Assembly: GCA_013298775.1 (NCBI GenBank)
Contig: JAAFIV010000004.1
Location: 1-64,000 of the forward strand
Source: Ignavibacteria bacterium
GTDB lineage: Bacteria > Bacteroidota > Ignavibacteria > Kapaibacteriales > UBA4661
DNA length: 64,000 bases
Direction: 5' to 3'
Positions within the stretch are counted from its first letter, which is position 1, and each line of letters begins with the position of its first letter. Both the position numbers and the translations under genes were made by a program. Of the stretch, positions 52,201 through 59,755 are shown piece after piece. The notes under the pieces are model-generated. The model saw only the letters and a list, made by a program, of their open reading frames with translations, was not told where the DNA came from and did no database searches.

Positions 52201-53228
52201 GGGCTGCATACAAAGGGCGTATTCGCGTCATTCAGCGTCAGAAGCGAGAATTGGAGCGGCTTGTGCAGCAGCGCACGCAGGAATTGGAATCGGCAAATAT
52301 TGAACTTCAATCCGCCAGTGAAGAGATTACGCGGCAGAACGATATTTTGCAAGAACAAACGGTGCAGGTGGAACTGAGCAATTCCGAGCTTGCCGAAGCA
52401 AATGCGCAGCTTGCCACGATGAACACTCGCTTGCAATCGCTCAACCAACGCAAGAATGAGCTTGTTGGGATGGTTGCGCACGACCTCCGCAACCCGCTTA
52501 CAAGCATCATTATGAGTGCAGAGCTGATTGCACGGGCATTTGAGAAGATGTCGCACGAAAAAGTAAAGGACACGGCACTGAAAGTAAAAGGCTCTGCCGA
52601 GCGCATGAATGCTATCATTGCCGATGTGTTAAACGTTGAAGCGGTTGAAGCGGGGACGTTACAGTTTCGCATTGAAACCGTGAATGGAAGCCGTCTTGCA
52701 GCAAATATTGTCGAAGAATACCGTTCGCGTGGCGCAGCAAAGGGTATTACGCTACATTTTGCATCCTCCACCCCAGATGTGATGCTGTCTGCAGACGAGC
52801 GTGCAACGCATCAAGTTATCGAAAATATTGTTTCCAATGCGATAAAATACTCCCCTTCCCAGTCCAATGTGTGGGTACGTGTGGACATTGACCATGAACA
52901 AATACTCACGCAAGAAATCATCAGGCAAGAAACAACCGCGCACGAAGTACCTTCCCAAGAAGTACCTCCCCAAGAAGCAAGAAAATACGCGCTTTTCAGC
53001 GTGCGCGATGAAGGTCCGGGCTTGAGCGACGACGACCAGAAAAAACTTTTTGGGCGTTTTGCTCGCCTCACTCCGCGTCCCACTGGTGATGAGCCTTCCA
53101 CTGGTCTTGGACTTTCCATTGTGAAGGAATTTGTTGAAGCAATGAGCGGAACGATTTCTTGTAAGAGTAGTCTTGGTGCGGGTTCGGAGTTTATTGTGCG
53201 CCTTCCGCTTGTTCCTGAGCATTTCTAA
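49290..53228 (+). CDS. Two-component sensor histidine kinase with beta-propeller sensor and Y_Y_Y domain
   Basis: 1312 residues. An N-terminal signal or anchor region is followed by a periplasmic sensor (~80-860) of two propellers made of Reg_prop repeats: GFMWFGTQDGLNRFDG, GRMWIGTTDGLYIF, GAMWIGLNVGGLQLW, GRLWIGTHGGGLNCLDE, GNLWLSTNHGLSRF. A Y_Y_Y domain (~872-955; FSPLEYSNIRKIRYAYKLVGVDKDW) precedes one TM segment (TWWFRACCGFLLFVSIWAAY), a coiled coil, HisKA with MVAHDLRNPLTSIIMS (His ~1062) and HATPase_c (IENIVSNAIKYSPSQ, RDEGPGLSDDDQ, STGLGLSIVKEF). There is no receiver or DNA-binding domain, unlike the hybrid systems of Bacteroides. In-frame duplications occur in the sensor (NSTLSNSTLSNSTLTNS) and inside the ATPase domain (QEVPSQEVPPQEA). 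Orphan kinase. Confidence 0.93.
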   Translation: MYVLVIFFTVLMPSMPHFTHLTMVFTLLCQSIFCTIFYKKSLRAAWILALYLEASIHAPFAIAQVNTQKDTQNETREMTQGTPHAAVPFPTTFVHYSVEQGLSQSSVFTSLQDHFGFMWFGTQDGLNRFDGYSFRVYRAHLGDTTALVGNSIAALYEGRSGQLWVQTNNGLCLYNRAKETFSLVPLPTNRINALLEDNRGVLWIATEQGVFRYTNAERRVESCFAEAASSLANDSTGTIWIGTHRGLFFCNELQRSPVVIQKHTTTPKTEIFTLLATRNTLWIASAQGLMELRGNSTLSNSTLSNSTLTNSVPTLYHPEAALPPELRTNARIRELRRDRSDCLWIRYSNAVVRWKVVSQTSRGYSSREHSYHSEVALQLSSSVVSCLSEDAHGRMWIGTTDGLYIFANNRLDAVPVRSSQEFGLQEGLIRSLYSDRTGAMWIGLNVGGLQLWHRSRQKFTAIRRDEMTTQTLVGPSVRAFANGSKPHEYWIATENGLNYWSKQTNAWKTYRADENNGLQKITTKTTSKARNNAASTLPFSQLRALYRAPNGMLWIGTYGGGLVSFNPATERFTSYSYNPTDKRGIASEQVRVIFPDTARNLLFLGHYRSVIGTAPFNGGITVWQTPLTRTSSFQTAQEQAVRHYLASSATTTTLPSQELSSQNTLSSNEVRSFHRDAKGRLWIGTHGGGLNCLDERTGTVRHFLSNDKDSSALSGNSVTSICDADSGKLWVSTTFGLNKFDPESGTATRFTVRDGLANDFIYGMLPDAHGNLWLSTNHGLSRFSPSTRTFRNYDADDGLQSDEFNSGAYFLNAAGEMMFGGVHGFNVFHPDSIADAPEPITMRLTDFSALNIPVPLDSALQEYRELTLPYSKNAFSLEFSPLEYSNIRKIRYAYKLVGVDKDWIFSGARRFASYSELEPGTYQFYVQASRENGSFALEAAPMLVQIVITPPFWKTWWFRACCGFLLFVSIWAAYKGRIRVIQRQKRELERLVQQRTQELESANIELQSASEEITRQNDILQEQTVQVELSNSELAEANAQLATMNTRLQSLNQRKNELVGMVAHDLRNPLTSIIMSAELIARAFEKMSHEKVKDTALKVKGSAERMNAIIADVLNVEAVEAGTLQFRIETVNGSRLAANIVEEYRSRGAAKGITLHFASSTPDVMLSADERATHQVIENIVSNAIKYSPSQSNVWVRVDIDHEQILTQEIIRQETTAHEVPSQEVPPQEARKYALFSVRDEGPGLSDDDQKKLFGRFARLTPRPTGDEPSTGLGLSIVKEFVEAMSGTISCKSSLGAGSEFIVRLPLVPEHF

Positions 53229-54727
53229 ACCTGTTCCATATTCCGCGCTAATTCTCCCAGTGTCTTGAATGCCTCTTCAAATCGTGCTGACCAAGGATAG
53301 CCGCAGTTCAAGCGCACAAAATTGCGGTATTCTTCTTTGCGGGAAAAAATTGGTCCTGGCGCAATACTAATTTTTTTTCGCATTGCCCCCTCGTGAAGCC
53401 TGATAGAATCTACATAGTCGGGGAATTCTACCCAAACCACAAATCCACCTGTGGGACGCGTAACTTTCGTCCCTTCGGGAAAATACTCGCCAATCGCTGA
53501 AATAACGCGCTGTACCTGAAACGAATACGCCTTGCGCAATGCCCGCATCTGGTGTTCATAGCCGCCTGTTTGCAGAAATTTTGCCATCACCAATTGCGGC
53601 AAGGTTGGCGAGGCAAGGTTGGTCGTGATTTTCGCCCGATACACTTCTTCAAAAAAGCGTCCGGGCAAGGTGTAGCCTACGCGCAAGCCGGGCGAAACGG
53701 TTTTGGAAAATGACGAACAGAGCATCACCCAGCCCTCGCGGTCGAATGCCTTCACGGGGCGTGGACGCTTATCGCCAAAGTAAATATCACCATATACGTC
53801 GTCTTCAATAACGGGAATGCGGTATTTTGTAGCCATTGCCGCAAGCGCAGCCTTGTGTTCATCGGGCATGCAGCAGCCGAGCGGGTTGCTGAAATTTGGT
53901 ACAACAATACAGGCTTTAATGCTCCCTTTTTTCATCACTGGCTCAAGCGATTCGAGTGAAATGCCGCTTTTGGGGTCGGTTGGAATTTCCAATGCTTTCA
54001 TTCCCAAGCCTTCAATCACGCGCAAAATCCCGAAGTAGCAGGGTGATTCCACCGCAATCGTATCTCCTTCGCGGGCAACCGAGCGCAAGGAAATATTGAG
54101 TGCTTCGGTCGCTGCAACGGTGGTAATAACTTCATCGGGCGAATGCACACCGCCCCAATCCATTGCCCGAAGCGCAATTTGGCGGCGCAGTTCGATGTTT
54201 CCGCCCGGATGCTCGTAGCGTGCAATACTTTGAATTTCCGAGCGTGCAATGGAAGCATACAGTTTGGAAATTTTAGTAATAGGCAAAAGTTCTGGCGAGG
54301 GCAGAGCAGCTCCAAGCGGCACAAAATCGGCATAGTGCGCGGCGTTGATGAGGTCTTCCACAAGCGTAACCACATTCACAACGGGTGCGGGTTTGGGCGC
54401 GAAGCGGCGTATGGTCGGCTCTGGCGGCATGTTTCGCTGGCGAAGGCGCACATAATAGCCTGATTGCGGCTTTGCTTCTATCATTCCAACATCTTCCAAG
54501 TGCATGTACGCTTGCAGCACCGTCGAAATACTCACATTTTTCTGTTGCGATAATTTCCGCACCGACGGCAAGCGGTCGCCAGCCTGCAAGACGCTTTGGT
54601 CAATTTGCCGACGAATTTCCCCAGCAATTTTCTCGTACAAATGCGCATCGGCTTCAATGGTTTTTGTGGCAAGCAATTCTGGTGGAAATTGCTGCGTGGT
54701 GTGATTGCGTTCAATGTCAGGTTTCAT
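53225..54727 (-). CDS. MocR-type transcriptional regulator (GntR HTH fused to aminotransferase domain)
   Basis: 500 residues. The N-terminal GntR winged helix (~25-95) has LYEKIAGEIRRQIDQSVLQAGDRLPSVRKLSQQKNVSISTVLQAYMHLEDVGMIEAKPQSGYYV. The C-terminal fold type I aminotransferase-like domain has GGNIELRRQIA, VPNFSNPLGCCMPDEHK, IEDDVYGDIYF and SSFSKTVSPGLRVGY, where the Lys (~345) would bind PLP. MocR proteins use PLP or an amino acid as effector. It is divergent from the DUF3291 gene and close to a LysN-like aminotransferase, either of which may be a target. It overlaps the stop of the convergent kinase gene by 4 bp. Confidence 0.92.
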   Translation of the reverse strand: MKPDIERNHTTQQFPPELLATKTIEADAHLYEKIAGEIRRQIDQSVLQAGDRLPSVRKLSQQKNVSISTVLQAYMHLEDVGMIEAKPQSGYYVRLRQRNMPPEPTIRRFAPKPAPVVNVVTLVEDLINAAHYADFVPLGAALPSPELLPITKISKLYASIARSEIQSIARYEHPGGNIELRRQIALRAMDWGGVHSPDEVITTVAATEALNISLRSVAREGDTIAVESPCYFGILRVIEGLGMKALEIPTDPKSGISLESLEPVMKKGSIKACIVVPNFSNPLGCCMPDEHKAALAAMATKYRIPVIEDDVYGDIYFGDKRPRPVKAFDREGWVMLCSSFSKTVSPGLRVGYTLPGRFFEEVYRAKITTNLASPTLPQLVMAKFLQTGGYEHQMRALRKAYSFQVQRVISAIGEYFPEGTKVTRPTGGFVVWVEFPDYVDSIRLHEGAMRKKISIAPGPIFSRKEEYRNFVRLNCGYPWSARFEEAFKTLGELARNMEQV

Positions 54728-54904
54728 GGGGCGCGTGGAGAATGATGGGAAAAGAATTGTTGTAAAATACCTAAACTGTACTGGTCGCTAATTTACATTA
54801 TTGTATCTGTTTTGCAATACAATTTCGCAGTAATTTTGTGAAGTCAATATGTTTTGACCCCACGTTGTTTACGTTATTGTTCACTTTACTGCATTGACAA
54901 CGCT

Positions 54905-55348
54905 ATGCACATCGCCCAGCTCAACATCGCACGAATGCTTGCTCCTATGGAAAGCGACCTCATGAAAGATTTTCGTGAAGGACTTGAGCCAATAAATACA
55001 CTTGGCGAGCAATCGCGCGGCTTCGTGTGGCGTTTGAAGGATGAAAACGATAATGCAACAGCAATCCGCATTTTTGACGATGAAATGGTGATTGTGAACC
55101 TAACGGTGTGGGAAAGTATTCAGTCCTTGTTTGATTTTGCGTACAAGTCCAATCATGCAGATTTTGTGCGCCGTCGCGCCGAATGGTTTGAAAAATCAAA
55201 TCTACCGATGTACGTCCTTTGGCAGGTTGAGGAAGGGCATATTCCCTCGACCGAAGAGGCAAAAGAACGCTTGGAATATCTGCAAAAACACGGCGATTCG
55301 GACTATGCGTTTCAGTTCAAATACGCTGCAAAGCTGATGGTTGCGTAG
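54905..55348 (+). CDS. DUF3291 family protein
   Basis: 147 residues from the ATG at 54905; the track start at 54854 adds an implausible Cys-rich leader. Recognisable DUF3291 features are HIAQLNIARMLAPMESDLMKDF, VDALNxLAExSxGFVWRL-like INTLGEQSRGFVWRLKDE, VNLTVWESIQSLFDFAY and WFEKSNLPMYVLWQVEEGHIPS. The fold is related to antibiotic-biosynthesis monooxygenase-like dimeric domains; the substrate is unknown. It is divergent from MocR, 177 bp apart, so MocR may control it. Confidence 0.88.
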   Translation: MHIAQLNIARMLAPMESDLMKDFREGLEPINTLGEQSRGFVWRLKDENDNATAIRIFDDEMVIVNLTVWESIQSLFDFAYKSNHADFVRRRAEWFEKSNLPMYVLWQVEEGHIPSTEEAKERLEYLQKHGDSDYAFQFKYAAKLMVA

Positions 55349-55378
55349 ATTTTTTGTCACTCGCTGGGTCTTGATGTA

Positions 55379-55508
55379 GGAACGCGGACTGGAGGACTCA
55401 GAGGATTTTGAGGATAAAAAGCAAAAACAGAAGAAAAAGTAAAAAGAATAAAGTAAAAAGAAAAAGTCCTCAACATCCTGAGAGTCTGGGCTTCATCCGC
55501 GTTCCTCG
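55379..55508. repeat. Class E inverted repeat (GAACGCGGA ... TCCGCGTTC)
   Basis: GGAACGCGGACTGGAGGACT and AGAGTCTGGGCTTCATCCGC / GTTCCTC are facing arms, with inner GATTTTGAGGA / TCCTCAACATC. An A-rich centre separates them. It is related to 60656-60764. The end TGACCAGTTAC of the class C family follows at 55521. Confidence 0.75.
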
Positions 55509-55594
55509 ACGAAAATAATCTGACCAGTTACGATATTAGTCACACAATTATTCACACAGACAGACCAATTTTTTCATTTTATCGGAATTGTACC

Positions 55595-56806
55595 ATGACT
55601 ACACAAGCCTTCACCCCGCAGAGCCTCTTCTCGGAGCGCATTTTGGGCGTTCCAACATCGTTTATTCGTGAAATCCTGAAAGTAACAGTGCAACCTGATA
55701 TTATCTCGTTTGCGGGTGGTTTACCGAATCCAGAATTTTTCCCTGTTGAAGCAATTCAACAAGCAAGCGATACCGTGCTGACAAAAGACGGCAAAACTGC
55801 TTTGCAATACTCCACCACCGAAGGCTATTTGCCGCTTCGAGAGTATATTTCTGCTCGGTACAAGTCGCATCAAGGCTTGGACATTGCGCCCGATGAAATT
55901 TTGATTACTGGCGGTTCGCAGCAAGCGATTGACCTTGTGGGCAAAGTGTTTTTGAATAAAGGCGACGTTGTGGCAATCGAAAAGCCCGGATACTTAGGTT
56001 CTATCCAGTCTCTCTCAATGTATCAGCCCAATTTTCAAGGTGTGAATCTGACGAGCGAGGGCGTGGATGTGGAAGAATTGGAAGCCTTGTACGACCGTAC
56101 AAATCCGAAGATGTTCTGCGCAATTCCGAATTTTCAAAATCCAACGGGCTTGAGCTACACCGAGCGCACCCGTGAGCGTGTTGCAGAGGCACTTGTCGGG
56201 CGCAATACTATTGTAATTGAAGACGACCCATACGGCGAACTGCGTTTTGCAGGAACGCGCTCAAAGTCGCTGAAACACTACTTTGGCGCACAGTGTGTGT
56301 TGTTTGGCTCGTTCTCGAAAATTGCCGCACCAGGCTTACGTTTGGGCTGGGTGGTTGCGCCAAAACCGATGATGGAGAAATTTGTCATTGCCAAGCAAGC
56401 AAGCGATTTGCACACGAATTTCTTTGCGCAACGCGTCATGTACCAATACCTTTTGGACAACGATATTGATGCGCACATCAAGCGCATCAGCGAAGCGTAT
56501 GGCAAACAGCGCGATGCAATGGTTCAAGCGATTGAAGAATTTTTCCCTGCCGAAGCGCGTTCTACCAAGCCAGAAGGTGGGATGTTTGTGTGGATTACAA
56601 TGCCTGAGAATTTCTCCGCGTTGAAGTTTTTCGATGTGGCAATCAAGCAAAAAGTAGCATTTGTGCCAGGTACACCATTCTTTGTGGATGGAAGCGGTGC
56701 GAATACAATGCGTTTGAATTACTCTGGTGCATCACCAGAGACTATCCGCGAAGGAATTGCGCGGCTTGGCAAACTTATGGAAGAGTTTATGCCACAAGTA
56801 GCGTAA
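55595..56806 (+). CDS. PLP-dependent aminotransferase, LysN / 2-aminoadipate transaminase-like
   Basis: 403 residues, fold type I. Signatures are ISFAGGLPNPEFFP, ALQYSTTEGYLPLREYI, ITGGSQQAIDLVGKVF, AIPNFQNPTGLSY, IEDDPYGELRF and GSFSKIAAPGLRLGWVVAP, with the PLP Lys near 242. EGGMFVWITMP and MRLNYSGASPETIREGIARL complete the fold. It is close to LysN-type aminotransferases acting on 2-aminoadipate, leucine or aromatic amino acids. The exact substrate cannot be told from sequence. It is a single gene followed by a strong hairpin. Confidence 0.9.
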   Translation: MTTQAFTPQSLFSERILGVPTSFIREILKVTVQPDIISFAGGLPNPEFFPVEAIQQASDTVLTKDGKTALQYSTTEGYLPLREYISARYKSHQGLDIAPDEILITGGSQQAIDLVGKVFLNKGDVVAIEKPGYLGSIQSLSMYQPNFQGVNLTSEGVDVEELEALYDRTNPKMFCAIPNFQNPTGLSYTERTRERVAEALVGRNTIVIEDDPYGELRFAGTRSKSLKHYFGAQCVLFGSFSKIAAPGLRLGWVVAPKPMMEKFVIAKQASDLHTNFFAQRVMYQYLLDNDIDAHIKRISEAYGKQRDAMVQAIEEFFPAEARSTKPEGGMFVWITMPENFSALKFFDVAIKQKVAFVPGTPFFVDGSGANTMRLNYSGASPETIREGIARLGKLMEEFMPQVA

Positions 56807-56999
56807 AAAGAAAAAAACGATACAGGTAAAAACAGATATGATGCGGGTTTTGAGGCGTTCACCCGCAACAACAATAGATAGAATGATTGCGTAGAATTGA
56901 CCGCGTAAAACTGACTGAGCAAAGATTTTATTGAATATTGTTGAAGGGGAAAAACTCCTGAGGTTGCCGTGCAAACGGAAACCTCCTCTCTGAAGCATT

Positions 57000-57036
57000 A
57001 CAGCCGTTTGCACACAATTTTGTGCGCAAACGGCTG
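57000..57036 (+). terminator. Hairpin downstream of the aminotransferase gene
   Basis: CAGCCGTTTGC and GCAAACGGCTG form an 11-bp stem, with CACAA/TTGTG pairing further inside. A GGTGTTTTTGG tract follows. It is ~195 bp after the stop; the rest of the 376-bp gap shows no gene. Confidence 0.55.
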
Positions 57037-57143
57037 TGGTGTTTTTGGAGAGTTGCTACCGTGCGATGATGGAACGGCATAGGGCAATATATCCCACGAC
57101 AAAGGGAGTACCGTAAAAGGTTTGAGACAGGAAAGGGCAACAA

Positions 57144-57174
57144 AAAAGCCGCTTCAGTAATGAAGCGGCTTTTG
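57144..57174 (-). terminator. Terminator after the tRNA-Arg gene (bidirectional)
   Basis: AAAAGCCGCTTCA and TGAAGCGGCTTTT enclose a GTAA loop. Read on the minus strand it ends in a T tract downstream of rpsT-tRNA. Confidence 0.85.
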
Positions 57175-57182
57175 CGGTTTTT

Positions 57183-57259
57183 TGGTGCACCCAAAGAGAT
57201 TCGAACTCCTAGCCTTTTGATTCGTAGTCAAATGCTCTATCCAGTTGAGCTATGGGTGC
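57183..57259 (-). tRNA. tRNA-Arg (anticodon ACG)
   Basis: On the minus strand the cloverleaf is complete. Acceptor GCACCCA/TGGGTGC, D stem GCTC/GAGC, anticodon stem TTTGA/TCAAA with loop CTACGAA (anticodon ACG), T arm AGGAG-TTCGAAT-CTCTT, discriminator A and an encoded CCA (57183-57185). It reads CGU and, after A-to-I editing, CGC/CGA codons. Confidence 0.96.
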
Positions 57260-57304
57260 ATCTGTCAAGCGAATAATCGGTGTTATCTGAACACAATGCG
57301 ATTA

Positions 57305-57568
57305 TTACGCTGCTTTTTTCATTTTCTGGATGTGCGTTGCAAGTTTCGACTTGTGGTTTGCTGCATAGTTTTTATGTACAATGCCACGGTCTGCAATGCG
57401 GTCGAGGATTTGCGCTGCGCGACGGAATTTTTGCTCGGCTTCAGAAGCATTCGGAGCAGACGTTACGTCTTTGATGGCGCGTTTTGCCATTACTTTGTAG
57501 AAGCGGTTGTACGCTTGGCGTTTTTTGTCTTGGCGGACGCGCTTTTCTGATGAAACATGATTTGGCAT
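57305..57568 (-). CDS. rpsT: 30S ribosomal protein S20
   Basis: 87 residues, highly basic. The N-terminus MPNHVSSEKRVRQDKKRQAYNRFYK and the later GIVHKNYAANHKSKLATHIQKM match bS20. It binds 16S rRNA in the small subunit. It is followed 45 bp later on the same strand by tRNA-Arg and a shared terminator. Confidence 0.96.
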   Translation of the reverse strand: MPNHVSSEKRVRQDKKRQAYNRFYKVMAKRAIKDVTSAPNASEAEQKFRRAAQILDRIADRGIVHKNYAANHKSKLATHIQKMKKAA

Positions 57569-57716
57569 ATCGTTCTGATATTTTCTTTATGCTGTATTGT
57601 TGAAATAGTATAGACCACAAATTTACGAAGAACTTTATTTACTTCCAAAATATTTTTTAAAACTTTCTACATTTTTTCGCTTTCCGTCCGTCAAACACCG
57701 CACAGAAACACGTGCG

Positions 57717-59426
57717 TCAAATCAAATGTGTAACAGCAATTTTCCGAAATTTCTTGCCAGAAAGCAGATTCGACGAGCTTCCTGAAGCATTGCTCCGCAA
57801 AATTACTTCGCCTTTTTTCAAGTTCGTGATTGCTTCTTTTAATCGCTGAAAATCTTGCCCCGAAACACCGAATAAATCTCTGAGGACGCGGTCGTTCATG
57901 CTTTGTTGGCGCATGATGAGCGGATATTGCGCGTTGGCGTAAAAATCAAAGTATTCGCTGCGGAAGCTCTCCATTGCTTGCGTTGCGAGGATTATGCTCA
58001 AGCCTTTATTGCGCCCAACTGCTATCAAGTTCCGAAGCGGTTTGTTGTCAAAATCCAGCATATAGTGTGCTTCGTCAATGATGGTGAAGTGGCGCAGTTC
58101 CACGTGTGTAGCGTTTACGGCTTGGACGGGCAAGGTTTCGTAACACGCATTCAATTTCGCAATCGTAAAATAGACCACCGCTTTTGCCAAAATTCCTTCT
58201 TTCGGAAACGTGTCTAATTTCACAATCACATTCGTGCGAACAAGGTCAATGCTATCGTGCGCGGCAAAAAGATTGGAACGAATAAGCTGTGCCAGCAACG
58301 ATTTCACAGAATCCGCTTTCTCCCGCGATTTCTCATCTTGCAACAAAATATATTCCTCCAACACCGCTTCAAATCTAATTGGCGCACCTTTGCTTGCTTG
58401 ATATGCCGCAATGACCGCTTCAGTGAGCCTGTTTGCCATGTTCGCGCTCATTGTGGCGCGGTCGAGCGCGAGCAGCGCGTTGGCAAGTTCGGTAGCGTAG
58501 AGATTGATTTCGCTGCGCATTGCTTGAGACAAAGCATTGCCACTTTCCTGTATTTGTGAGGCTTTGGGGCGAAAATCTTTGAACGGATTGAACGGCAAAG
58601 GCGCGAGAAGCGGATTGTGTATGCACTTCTCCGAAAGCTCGAAATGGCGTAACCACGCGCCGTTGGCGGGGTCGGAAAATTCTCCTTTGTAATCGAACAG
58701 CAAAATACTCAACGGGAAGGGCGTTTCCACCGTCGCGCCGCGCATTTGCTGCAACAAAACCGCCAGCAAATTCGTTTTGCCTGAACCCGTCGCCCCCGCA
58801 ATCAGCATTTGCGTATTTGCGATGTCGCGTCCGTTCAAACTCAGGTACGACGGGCTTTCTACCGCCGTGTCCACAAACGAACCAATACGAATATTGAGTG
58901 CGGGAATATCCTGCGCCGCACCAGAACGTTCCTCGCTTGCAATGTATTCAAGCCATTCTTGCAAGATTTCTTCGCGCAGACAGAGCTGCGCACCGCGTAA
59001 CATCTCGCTTCCAACGATTTTGCTTATCTGCGTTGAAGTATTGACCGTTTCTTTATTTTGAGAATCCGCGCTTTGAGCTAATTCCGCCGGGAAGCACGAT
59101 GAATAGCGTAGTTTCAGCAATGCCGACCACAACGGAACGTTGTTATTCCGCGAAAAAACGGTGTCGTGAATGCCGAGCGTCTCGGAAAGCGGCAACGTTG
59201 CATAGTCTTCAACGCTACGAGGCGCGTCAATACTCAGTCCGACGGCAAAGCACAGGCGTTGAACAAGATTGTTAGTAATCGTAATTGGCTGCAAATCCGC
59301 ACCACGCCATGCGAGTGGGTTGCACAAGGTTTCCAAGCGTTGCTTTATTTCCATCACCAATGGTTGCAGCGCGTCGGCTTGTCGGAGGGCGGTAAAGTCT
59401 AGGGTTTCGGAGGGAATTGCGTTCAT
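57717..59426 (-). CDS. HerA/FtsK-like ATPase with a possible DndE-like N-terminal domain
   Basis: 569 residues from the ATG at 59426 (the track start 59468 is TTG). The C-terminal ~370 residues are a HerA-type (DUF87) motor: IAGATGSGKTNLLAVLLQQM (Walker A ~212-222), SILLFDYKGEFSDPANG, RHFTIIDEAHYMLDF (Walker B ~447), NLIAVGRNKGLSIILATQAMESF and an arginine-finger region. The N-terminal ~130 residues include LVMEIKQRLETL...ITITNNLVQRLCFAVGLSI, which recalls the glt-n-l-R-a-x-SL pattern of DndE from DNA phosphorothioation systems. This link is tentative. No dndBCD or nuclease gene is adjacent. It probably pumps or remodels DNA; a defence role is possible. Confidence 0.75.
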   Translation of the reverse strand: MNAIPSETLDFTALRQADALQPLVMEIKQRLETLCNPLAWRGADLQPITITNNLVQRLCFAVGLSIDAPRSVEDYATLPLSETLGIHDTVFSRNNNVPLWSALLKLRYSSCFPAELAQSADSQNKETVNTSTQISKIVGSEMLRGAQLCLREEILQEWLEYIASEERSGAAQDIPALNIRIGSFVDTAVESPSYLSLNGRDIANTQMLIAGATGSGKTNLLAVLLQQMRGATVETPFPLSILLFDYKGEFSDPANGAWLRHFELSEKCIHNPLLAPLPFNPFKDFRPKASQIQESGNALSQAMRSEINLYATELANALLALDRATMSANMANRLTEAVIAAYQASKGAPIRFEAVLEEYILLQDEKSREKADSVKSLLAQLIRSNLFAAHDSIDLVRTNVIVKLDTFPKEGILAKAVVYFTIAKLNACYETLPVQAVNATHVELRHFTIIDEAHYMLDFDNKPLRNLIAVGRNKGLSIILATQAMESFRSEYFDFYANAQYPLIMRQQSMNDRVLRDLFGVSGQDFQRLKEAITNLKKGEVILRSNASGSSSNLLSGKKFRKIAVTHLI

Positions 59427-59474
59427 GCACGAGAGGATTTTTAAACGATTAAGGCTGGTATGAAGCAAAAAATC

Positions 59475-59570
59475 ATTAGTGGCACAGACATTCTTGTCTG
59501 TGAGTATTGGTGAGGGACTCAGGTAAAAAGCACAGACAAGAATGTCCGTGCCACTGAAGCCTCATTCTAC
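59475..59570. repeat. Class A paired-hairpin repeat
   Basis: AGTGGCACAGACATTCTTGT and CACAGACAAGAATGTCCGTG face each other, followed by GCCACTGAAGCCTCATTCTA. The MITE ends (TTTGTACACGAC) are absent. Confidence 0.85.
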
Positions 59571-59582
59571 AATGTCCTATTC

Positions 59583-59755
59583 TTTGAAGTTTAGATAAAA
59601 TTCTGAAAGCCGCATAAAACCATGACCTGCACGAAGCCCTCACCCAACCCTCTCCCAGAGGGAGGGGGCTTCAGAACTCGCATAAAATCTTGCCCTTCTC
59701 CCTCTGGGAGAAGGGTTGGGATGAGGGCGGCGCAAGAGTTTATCTAAACTTCAAA
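59583..59755. mobile_element. Class D MITE-like element, 173 bp, 17-bp perfect TIRs, overlapping the panC stop
   Basis: The ends TTTGAAGTTTAGATAAA (59583-59599) and TTTATCTAAACTTCAAA (59739-59755) are perfectly complementary. Inside are CCCTCTCCCAGAGGGAGGGG and CTTCTCCCTCTGGGAGAAGG hairpins. The right TIR encodes the last residues and stop of panC. A truncated copy lies at 49061-49216. Confidence 0.88.
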
